DNA from: Cochliopodium minus
Lineage: Eukaryota > Discosea > Himatismenida > Cochliopodiidae
NCBI GenBank assembly: GCA_024220525.1
Contig: JAMYWO010000162.1
Location: 5,927-23,061, forward strand
Direction of reading: 5' to 3'
Length of the DNA stretch: 17,135 nucleotides
A program made the position numbers and the translations under genes. Below are positions 9,348 through 17,135 of the stretch, piece after piece (position 1 is the first letter of the stretch; every line of letters starts with the position of its first letter). Under the pieces are notes generated by a model. That model saw only the letters and a program-made list of their open reading frames with translations, ran no database searches and was not told the DNA's origin.

Positions 9348-11175
9348 TTTTTTTTTTGTCAATTATTTATTTTATTTTTATTTGGTGTTTTCTTTGAATG
9401 AGATGTTGTTTAATTTAAGATAAAGAGAAAGAGATTGAGAGTCGAAATATTGAGTATATTTACTTTTTTTTTTATTTATTTTTAATTTTGTAAATATTTT
9501 TTTTTTTTTTTTATGATATTTCTTTTTTTACCTTTAATATTTTATTTATTATTTTTCTTTGTAATTCGAAATCAATTCGCAAATTTCTTTAAATATGATT
9601 GTGAAAATCTTAATTTTTTTAATGTTTGTTAAAAATAAACTCCTAATTTTTGAAAAAAAAGTATCTTAATAAAAGATAGAGAATTCTAATATGTGACTTT
9701 AAAATAAACTTGAATACTTTAATCTTTCTTTTTTCTTGTTTTATTTCGTACAAATTAAAAATAAATTAAATAAATATTTTTTAATTTTTTTATTGTGGAT
9801 TAAAAAAATTAAAAAAATATTTTTAAACTTGGAAGATCTCATTAAGAGTTGAAATTGATTTTAAAAATTGTGTTTTTCTTTTTCTTCTTTGGATCCTTTC
9901 ATTATTTATTTTTCAGCGATCAAATAAAATCAATTGATATGTGATCAATATAAAAAAAAAATTTTAAAAGAAAATTAAGAAAAATTAAAAAAAGAGCTCC
10001 AATACAACTTTAATACTTTTAATTATTATTACCTTTTTATTTTTTTTTTCAAAAAGTAAAAATATATGTACGATCGGCGCTTTAATTCGGATATTTCAAA
10101 GTGAAATCTACAAGAAAAAATAATTTAAATTATATTTTTATTTTTATTTTATTTTTATTATTATTTTCTCCTCTTTTTAAAATCAAGTCCGACTTTCAAT
10201 ATAAATAACTTAAAAAAAATTTTTGAAATATGAATCAAAATGATTATATTACTTCCTTTAAAAGTGTTTAATTTTTCTTTAAGATAATTTAAATTCTAAT
10301 TTAAAAGTTTTTATAAAAAAATAAAAGAAAATATAAAATGAAATATTTTTTTTCAACACTCAAATCTTATTTTCAATGAAAGCTGTAGTTTGATACTAAA
10401 TTTTTTTGATTTTTATTTACTTTGTGCAATTGAAAATTTTTTTTTTTTTTTTGTTACAATTCCACTTTTTATAATAAAAAAAGAAAAATAGAATCTTAAA
10501 AAGAAATAAAATATATATTTTTTCATTTTCATATATTTTAAAGAAAAATAATCAGATTATAAAGGCTCATCTTTTGGAATTCAAGTATAGATTTAATTAA
10601 TTGATTTTATAAATCTTTTTTTTTTATTTCTTTTATATTTTGAGGGGATCTTTAAATAAAATTAAAAAATGAGTCATATATAAGGTTTGTTCATGATATG
10701 ATTTGATTTAAACAAGAATGCATAATCTGATGAAACCAAAAGGTAAATATAATATTCTTAAAGTCATTTAAAATAATTGGTATTATAATGAACATAACTC
10801 AAAATACTATCAAAATAAAACAAATAGAAAACAGGATATGAGATAAAATTCTCTTGACATCAAATTTTAAAATCAAAAATAGAATGATGATCAATTATAA
10901 GATTTATAATGAAAAAATTTTATATTTCAAACAAAGATAAAATAAGTATAAAAATTTCATCAAATGAAATATATTTGATTCCTTCTCAATTTTTCAATAA
11001 AACAGTCTTTCTTAAACATAATACAATTAAAGGCTATTAAATAAAATGAAATGATAAAGGAAATTTATAGGAAAATTATTTTTATTTTAAAAATTAAAAA
11101 AGTATGAAAAAGAAAAAATTGATGTGTGAAAAGGAAAAAATTGATGTGTAGAAGGAAGTGAGATATGATAACATT
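9348..11175. other. Long AT-rich intergenic region with no gene seen
   Basis: These 1828 bp lie downstream of RWP-RK copy B and upstream of copy A. Both strands are dense in stops and homopolymer runs. I found no ORF with protein-like composition, no tRNA or rRNA pattern and no terminal-repeat element. The part nearest 9348 should hold the promoter of copy A. A non-coding RNA cannot be excluded. Confidence 0.55.
11112..11149. repeat. Short tandem duplication (16-mer twice, 22-bp period)
   Basis: GAAAAAATTGATGTGT occurs at 11112-11127 and again at 11134-11149, separated by 6 bp. It lies 27 bp beyond the stop codon of RWP-RK copy B, so it is probably in its 3' UTR or just past it. The function, if any, is unknown. 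Confidence 0.8.
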
Positions 11176-12217
11176 TCATTTGTCAAAAGTGAAGTTTTCA
11201 TCATCAGCTTCCTGTTGTGTTATGAACCTTCTTACGTAGATGGAAAGAGGGGTGAGAAGATCGTTTCTCTTAAGAACGAGCTTTTCAAGTTCTTCTTTGG
11301 ATTTGGTGGTGTTTATCTCCCTCTCAATCTTCTTGAGTTGTCTGTACGGCCATTTTTTGTCAGTTACTTCTTTGAATTTTTTGCAAAGCATACTTTCGCT
11401 CAAATCTAACTTTGCAGCCGCTAATTTTTGTGGCAAAACGAGCAAACACGTTATATCGGTCAACACTGTATTTTTGATGTTGAACCTTTCTAGATCTTCT
11501 TTCTTCATCTTCGACGCAAATTTTTCATGATCTACTTTTGGTGGTGCTGTTGGCAACTTGAAAAGATTGGATTCTCTTTCGTACATGTTCGGATCTCTGT
11601 TGAGAAATTTCACTCTTTTTGGAGAGCTTGATTCATCTAAAGGAAAAAAAAAAATTATTTTTTAGTTTATCTTGTTTTTTTTTTTTAGGTTCAAATTCAT
11701 AATCTTCTATAATTTCAGTGAAAATGAAATTTATCATCTTTTGATAATAAATATATACCCTCAAACTAAGATTAACAACATTACTTTTTTTTTTTTAAAA
11801 AAAATTCGAATATTTTAATAGTGAATTGTGATTTTAGTGTGGGGGGTAATTATTTTTTATGTGAACATAGTTTTAGGTTTATTATGTAAATTTTATTTCA
11901 TACTGATAAAAAAGCGATAAAAAAAAAACATAGGAATTCTCAAAAAAAAAAAAAAAGTAATGTTGTTAATCTTATTATTTACCTTCTTCAAAGTCCTCTT
12001 CCTCCAAAGATCTTTTTCTGCTTTCATCATCTTCCTTGTTGATTTCATTGATGTCAAAATCAATGTTCGTTTCCATCATGAATTCCAAATTATTTTCGAT
12101 CATGTTGTGGTTCATCATGTTGTTGATGTTCAAATTGTTGTTATTATTATTTTGATTTTCTTTTTTTCCTTCTTCCGAAGAAGATGCTTGATTAAGAATG
12201 TCGTTGAGATTTAACAT
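11176..12217 (-). CDS. RWP-RK domain transcription factor, copy B (231 aa)
   Basis: Exon 1 (12217-11983) and exon 2 (11636-11176, TGA stop) join across a 346-nt phase-1 intron, the longest in the window, into 696 nt. The N-terminus (MLNLNDILNQASSSEEGKKE) leads into a run of Asn, then Met/Asn-rich and acidic sequence. Basic clusters at SRKRS and SPKRVKF are possible nuclear signals. The RWP-RK region spans about 148-186 with LAAAKLDLSESMLCKKFKE followed by KKWPYRQLKKIEREI. Copy A matches it closely from the LPxxPP motif to the FxFD C-terminus, and the intron sits at the same place after a GAA codon. The N-terminal regions align poorly. The two genes are therefore tandem paralogs, probably DNA-binding regulators that may form dimers with each other; this last point is inference. 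Confidence 0.87.
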
Positions 12218-13146
12218 TTTTTGTTAGTGCTGTTATTGTTTGTTTTGTTTGTTTTGTTTGTTTTTTGTTTTTGTTAATTTGGAACCAAATTTTTTTTTTT
12301 TTTTTCTTTAAATTCCCTCTTTATTTTTTCTTTTTGATTGGGGTTCACTTAAAAATAATTAATCCAATTTTGCCTTCTCAGCATATATAATCCAGTTTTA
12401 TCTATTTATCTTTTATAATCAACAGGAAATTCCGTGTTACGATGAACTTTAAATGATAATTTACTTTTTGATTCGTTGTGAAGAAAGGGAAAATATTTTT
12501 ATTTAAAATAATTAAAATGAGATTTCTAAAGTGAAAACGAATTATATAATATAATTAATCCCAAATTTTTTAAATGTTATCTATTTTTAAAACATTTCAG
12601 TAAGAATAACAAATATAAAAGAACTAGTTTTTTATTTCGGATGATTATATCTTTCATGTGATAAAGATTTCAAAGTGAATTTTTAATGTTTTGAAAATCA
12701 TCATTTATAAAAATAAAATTTGATTAGTCAAACATGATAAATCCCCTTTTTAATCGAAAAATTAAATATAAAAGTGAAATCTGAAGGGGATATAAAGATA
12801 ACTATAAGAAAACGAATCAAATTTGAGTAAACTTTAAAAGTTCATTTAAATTCAAAAATGGAGATGAAATGATTTGGAATTTGAAAGAATTTTCTTGAAA
12901 CAATTATTCATAAATAGAATCTGGAAAAAATCAACTTTTGGATAAAAAGCTTTGATTGTTCTTTTATTTTTATCCAATAGAATTGAAAGGTCTTGTTAAA
13001 AATATAATTTTTCAAATTAATTTATTCAAAGTGAACAAAATTATTTGAATCTCTCAAATCAATTGTAATGCAATTTCATAATCGATCTCTCAATCAAAAA
13101 AAAACCAAAAGACAAAAAGAAAAAAAAATCAAGAAAAAAAAAAAAA
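12218..13146. promoter_or_regulatory. Divergent intergenic region between RWP-RK copy B and the GH36-like gene
   Basis: These 929 bp separate two divergently transcribed start codons, so both promoters lie here. The DNA is AT-rich with an A-rich leader just before the plus-strand ATG at 13147. No ORF with coding character was found on either strand and no specific operator could be recognised. Confidence 0.55.
12237..12273. repeat. TGTTT/TTTG simple repeat in RWP-RK copy B leader
   Basis: A run of TGTTTTGTTTGTTT-type units lies 20 bp upstream of the copy B start codon. On the transcribed minus strand it reads as CAAACAAAA repeats, so the leader would be an unstructured A/C-rich stretch if it is transcribed. 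Confidence 0.8.
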
Positions 13147-15258
13147 ATGAAGAAAGAGGACAATGTGGAAGCGATAGAGTTGCTTATAGAGATAGAGGAG
13201 AAAAAGGGGATACATCTGGATGTGATGTTGGATGCATTTTCAAAGGTTCCAGTGGAGGTGGAAGATGATCTGCTAAATGCGTTGAGGATGGTGGTGATCA
13301 AAGAGAAGATCATTCCTATTCCTGTACAATTGCAAATCAATGGAAATTTGTTGACCTCCATTTTGTTCAAATCCTTATCACTATTGTATGAGAAGGGTAA
13401 ATATAAAAAATATAAATCTATATTTTGTATATATTCTTTTTGGAATTCAAAATATGAAAATATTAGGAAGATATTTATTGGAATATATATGTGAGATATT
13501 TTAAAAATGATCTCAGATAAATCTAAAGAGATATTCTTGAAATCATTTTCAATTTTCTATTTTTAAAATTTTTATACATCTGCTATATAATCAAATTTGA
13601 AACATACATATTGCATTGAATATGAGAAAAAATATCACAAAAACTATTAAAATCTATTCAATATTACATTACTTTTAATTTTTTGAAAAGTTAATGTAAA
13701 GGAGGAAATAAAAATTGATAAAAATAGAGTGGAAATAAACTACAAGAACAAAAAATTGTTCGAAGCAAATCTTCCCACAAACGAACAATTCAGAATAGTT
13801 CATCAAAAGTATGAGCAGAACAAATGTGTGACCAACATTATAACCATTACCAACATTAACTACAGGGCATCAGAGATGGAGGGAAATGTGTATTCCAGTG
13901 AAGATTCTCTGGCTTGTGAATCTGATTCTAATGATACAACAAGTACAAAAATTGTAAGAAATGTCATTGGTAAGATTTTTTATTATTTTTATTTTTATAT
14001 TATTTCTTAAAAATTTTTTAATAATTTTAATTATTTTTAATCATGATTTTTAATTTTAATTTTAATTTTTATTTTATTTTTATTTTTATTATTTTATAAA
14101 AGGAAAGAGCAAATCACTTTTAAATAATGGTGTCTACGAGAGGCAAGAGGATTGGTTATTGTCCATCGACAACCTTGAAACAACAGTAAGAGTACAACCA
14201 AGTAAAGGTGGATATATATTAAATGCTAAAGGTAACAAATATATTTTTAATTTTTTATTATTTTTTTTATTTTTATCATTTTTTTTAATTTTTTATTATT
14301 ATTTTTTTATTTTTATTATTTATTTTTCATTTGAAAGGCTGGGAGGTGGTGATTCGTTTTCGTCACCAATTCTACAAAAATCACAGAGGATTATCAAACT
14401 TTGAGCCTTCACAATACAAAATATGGAAAGATTCTGTTGTTGGTTGGTGTAGTTGGTAAAAAAAAAAAATTTAAAATGAAAATAAAAATAACAAAATTTT
14501 TTTAAAATTGAAATTTAAATAAAAATTTAAAAAAAAAATTAAAATAATTTTTAAAATTTAATTAAATAATTGAGTACTTTTATTGATAAAAAAGGTTTGC
14601 TTATTATAACAAAATCACAGAGAATGATGTCAAGAGCACAACAACTGTTTTATCAGAGAAACTTAGGCCATACGGGCTCAAATACATACAAATGGACGAT
14701 GGATATCAAAAAACGCCAATAGGTCTCCCTCACACTTGGTTGAAATATTCCATTTTTTATTTTGATTTTTTTTTTATTTTTTCTGATTTTTTTTTTAATA
14801 TTTTTTAATGAATTTTAAATTATGAATTTTTAATTTTAAAATTTTAAAATATTTTTTAATAAATTTTTTTTGGTAGGACTGAACCTAACGAAAAGTTTCC
14901 TTCTGGTCTTACTTCACTTGCCAAATTCATTACTGAGAAAAATCTTTCTCCAGGGATATGGACCAACGTCTCATTTGCTAACTCCAACGAAGCAAAAAGC
15001 AATCAAAATTTATTCGTAAGAAATGAAAAAGGTAATATTTTTTAATATTTTTTAATATTTTTTAATATTTTTAAACATTTTTTTAAAAATATTTAAACTT
15101 TTTTTTTAATTTTTTTTTTTTTTTAAAATTTAATTGAGAAAAATCTATTTTTATTCAATTTTTTTCAACAGGAGAACTTGTTAGTGGAAATTGGGTTGGA
15201 TTCATCATGGACGGTAGCACAGAATGCATCAAACAATTGATTACTCCTGTCTACAAAA
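13147..15258 (+). CDS. GH36-like alpha-galactosidase (melibiase) family protein, truncated in mid-domain
   Basis: Seven exons: 13147-13396, 13691-13969, 14103-14231, 14338-14455, 14595-14738, 14877-15031 and 15172-15258. They encode 387 residues before the ambiguous base at 15259. The N-terminus has no signal peptide, so a cytosolic or non-classical location is likely. The first ~200 residues look like the beta-rich N-terminal part of such enzymes. The recognisable catalytic-barrel motifs are GWCSW (255-259), YIQMDDGYQ (289-297), TEPNEKFPSGL (308-318) and PGIWTNVSF. The last visible stretch is MDGSTECIKQLITPVYK. GH36-type enzymes cleave terminal alpha-galactosides or transfer galactose. The nucleophile-bearing strand expected further on is missing because the sequence stops. 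The exon 5 donor (GTTGAAAT) is weaker than the others but gives the only good family match. Family-level call good; substrate unknown. Confidence 0.83.
15033..15072. repeat. 10-bp tandem repeat in GH36-like gene intron
   Basis: About four copies of a TAATATTTTT-like 10-mer lie at the 5' end of the intron 15032-15171. It is a simple repeat inside a T-rich intron. Confidence 0.85.
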
Positions 15259-15259
15259 N
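15259..15259. other. Ambiguous base joining two truncated genes
   Basis: The only N in the window falls exactly where the GH36-like exon (plus) ends in mid-codon and the ankyrin array (minus) ends in mid-unit. Both flanks lose coding sense at this base. It reads most simply as a gap or join left by assembly. Confidence 0.85.
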
Positions 15260-16275
15260 TATTTTATTATTTCAATATTTGCATTATACTTACAAACTGC
15301 GTGTAAACAATTATTTCCATTTTTATTTTTTAAATTGATTTCACATTTAACTTCTTCAATCAAATATTTTATTATTTCAATATTCTCATTATGCGCACAA
15401 GCACAATGTAAACAATTATATCCATTGTCATTGAAAAGATAAACATCACATTTTACCATTTCAATTAAATATTTTATTTTTTCAATATTTTCATTAGATC
15501 TACAAGCATAATGTAAACAATTATTTCCATTTTTATTTTTGACATTCACATCACATTTCACTTCTTCAACTAAATATTTTATGATTTCAATATTTTTGTT
15601 GTCGGCACAAGCTACATGTAAACAATCATTTCCTGCTTTGTTTTTGAGATTAACATCACATTTCACTTCTTCAACTAAATATTTTATTATTTCAACATTT
15701 TTGTTGTTGGCACAAGCAAAATGCAAAAAATTATTTCCATATTTATCAATAGCACTGATGTCACATTTCACTTCTTCAACCAAATATTTTATTATTTCTT
15801 TAATGTTATTGTGTCTACATGCCAAGTGAAGTATCGTTTCTCCTTTTTCATTTTTGTTTTCAATTTCTCCTTTTGTGTTTTCAATTAAATATTTAATTAT
15901 TTCAATATTATTATTTTTGGCACAAGCCAAATGTAAACAATCATGTCCATTATAATTTTTAGCACAAACATCACATTTCACATCTTCAATCAAATATTTT
16001 ATTATTTCAATATTTTCATTATACTTACAAGCTAAATGTAAACAATTATATCCATCATTATTTTTTAAATTAACATCGCATTTCACTTCTTCAACCAAGT
16101 ATTTTATTATTTCAACATTTTTGTTGGCACAAGACATGTGAAGAATCGTTTCTTCTTTTTTACTTTTGATATTAACATCACATTTCACATCTTCAATCAA
16201 ATATTTTATTATTTCAACATTTTTATTGAATGCAACACAATAAAAAAATGGGGTTTCTCCTTTTCTATTTTTCCT
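15260..16275 (-). repeat. Ankyrin-unit array, copy 2 (about ten units)
   Basis: About ten tandem units of 34-35 residues (roughly 105 nt) carry the LHxAC and IEIIKYLIEE signatures. Units 2-4 have no counterpart in copy 1. The last unit breaks at the ambiguous base. Confidence 0.88.
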
Positions 16276-16671
16276 TGAAAGATCAAATCCTACTTTTTCA
16301 ATTTTTTCTTTCAAAATTTCAATCTCCTCAATATTTATCAAATCAAAATCTCCTTCATTGAAATCCTCTATTATTTTTTATTATTTTTTTATTAAATTAA
16401 ATAGTTTGAAAAAAAAATAAAAATATTTTATAATTGCAATAATAAACAAAATTAAGCCAAGTTTGAGGAATCAAATATAAGGCGAAATTATTTTTTTCTT
16501 TTTGAATATTCAGACTAACACGATGAAAAAAAAATCATTCATCTATATATTGGAGATTTATCTTCTCATTTACAATTGATATTACATACAGTATATGGTG
16601 ATTCGCATGATTTTTTTACCTTCTTTATATTTATAATTCTTAATCAAATCTTTCTTGAATCTTTCTTCCAT
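15260..16671 (-). CDS. Ankyrin-repeat protein, copy 2 (3' end lost at 15259)
   Basis: Exon 1 (16671-16620) encodes MEERFKKDLIKNYKYKE. A phase-1 intron (16619-16368) follows, and exon 2 starts at 16367 with EDFNEGDFDLINIEEIEILKEKIEKVGFDLS before the array. The long exon 2 frame has no ATG of its own in frame; the small first exon supplies it, as in copy 1. About ten ankyrin units follow. The last is NGNNCLHAVCKYNANIEIIK; the frame then runs into the unrelated GH36-like DNA through the N. Copy 2 matches copy 1 nearly residue for residue over the first 60 or so residues and from NEKxETILHLACRHN onward. It probably acts as a protein-binding scaffold, partner unknown. The true C-terminus is not in the window. 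Confidence 0.88.
16420..16459 (-). other. Intron block conserved with ankyrin copy 1
   Basis: This is the counterpart of the block near 771-820: AATATTTTATAATTGCAAT, then ACAAAATT and AAGCCA, with small spacer differences. It lies at the matching place in the first intron of copy 2. Confidence 0.6.
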
Positions 16672-16885
16672 TTTTTTTTTTTTTTCAAAATTATAAAATT
16701 AAGTTCCAAATGATGAATAACATTTATTAAATAGGGATGAGAATTTCTTTCAGTTTCAGGAGTGGAGGGACTTAACTCACAAAAAAGGATTGAGTTAATA
16801 AATTAATTAAAAACAAAACAATTAATTCCTTCTTAACTGTTGAAAAAAAAAATGTTTTTTTGTTTGTTTTATTATTTAAAAATTT

Positions 16886-17135
16886 TTATTTTTTGAGTTT
16901 CAAATTTTCTTCCAATAATTCTTTTATCATTTTATCCTTCTTTTCAATCATTTCATCCTTTTCTTCTATCAATTTTTCTTTTTCTTCAATTTTTTTGTCT
17001 TTTTCTTTTAATTGTTTTTCATTTTGTTGGTTTTGAATATTTAATTCTTCAATTCTAATTTTTCTTTCTTTCAACTTTTCTTTCAAAACTTTTATTTTTG
17101 TTTCTTTTTCATCATTCAATAGTTTGATTTTTTTG
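16886..17135 (-). CDS. Coiled-coil protein, C-terminal part (5' end beyond right edge)
   Basis: An open minus-strand frame enters from the right edge and ends in TAA at 16886-16888, giving 82 visible residues. The sequence is almost wholly Lys/Glu/Ile/Leu with heptad-like spacing, for example LKEKDKKIEEKEKLIEEK and DEMIEKKDKMIKELLEENL. This is a long charged coiled coil with no Pro or Gly. No catalytic or domain signature is present, so the family cannot be named. Its start lies outside the window. It is on the same strand as ankyrin copy 2, whose ATG lies 214 bp downstream of its stop. Coding status is likely from composition and frame length, but a low-complexity frame of this size could mislead. 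Confidence 0.65.
   Translation of the reverse strand, partial: KKIKLLNDEKETKIKVLKEKLKERKIRIEELNIQNQQNEKQLKEKDKKIEEKEKLIEEKDEMIEKKDKMIKELLEENLKLKK

Noticed and set aside
9400-11100. Possible mobile element or tRNA in the silent region
   Set aside because: No terminal repeats, target-site duplications, transposase-like frame or cloverleaf pattern could be found.
14721-14760. Splice donor at the GGTCTCC near 14721 for exon 5 of the GH36-like gene
   Set aside because: The later GTTGAAAT donor keeps GLPHTW and joins in frame to TEPNEKFPSGL, which matches the family better and keeps phase 2.

Overview
The window looks like nuclear DNA of an AT-rich, intron-bearing amoeboid protist. The genes use the standard code (genes end in TAA or TGA, with no in-frame stops inside exons). 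Introns are short (80 to 346 nt), T-rich on the coding strand and bounded by GT...AG. Asn-rich tracts occur in coding exons. The domain mix (Ras-like GTPase plus RhoGEF, RWP-RK factors, ankyrin arrays, MUL1-like membrane protein, GH36-type alpha-galactosidase) suggests Amoebozoa (dictyostelid-like) or another amoeboid lineage such as Anaeramoebae. The sequence alone does not settle the taxon.

Layout, left to right. 1-948 (-): the first part of an ankyrin-repeat gene that runs off the left edge. 1013-6700 (-): a ten-exon gene whose reconstructed product is 1333 residues, with an N-terminal Ras-like GTPase domain, a coiled coil, DH (RhoGEF) and PH domains, and an Asn-rich, proline-motif tail. 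6888-7978 (+): a three-exon gene for a MUL1/GIDE-like protein without a RING finger, divergent from the previous gene across 187 bp. 8410-9347 (-) and 11176-12217 (-): two paralogous two-exon RWP-RK genes separated by 1.8 kb of AT-rich DNA with no supportable gene. 13147-15258 (+): a seven-exon GH36-like gene, cut off in mid-exon. 15259: a single ambiguous base. 15260-16671 (-): a close paralog of the left-edge ankyrin gene, also cut off at that base. 16886-17135 (-): the C-terminal coiled coil of a gene that continues past the right edge.

All exon chains were built by hand from splice signals and reading-frame continuity, and each intact chain closes in frame. Sixteen of the 21 introns are phase 1, usually with an exon ending in G before GTAA.

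Functionally the genes look like an ordinary eukaryotic mixture rather than one pathway. The points of most interest are the Ras-RhoGEF fusion with altered GTPase residues, the RWP-RK pair with an altered signature motif, the RING-less MUL1-like protein, the ankyrin duplication with a clean three-unit length change, and the N at 15259, which joins two unrelated truncated genes and is probably an assembly join.
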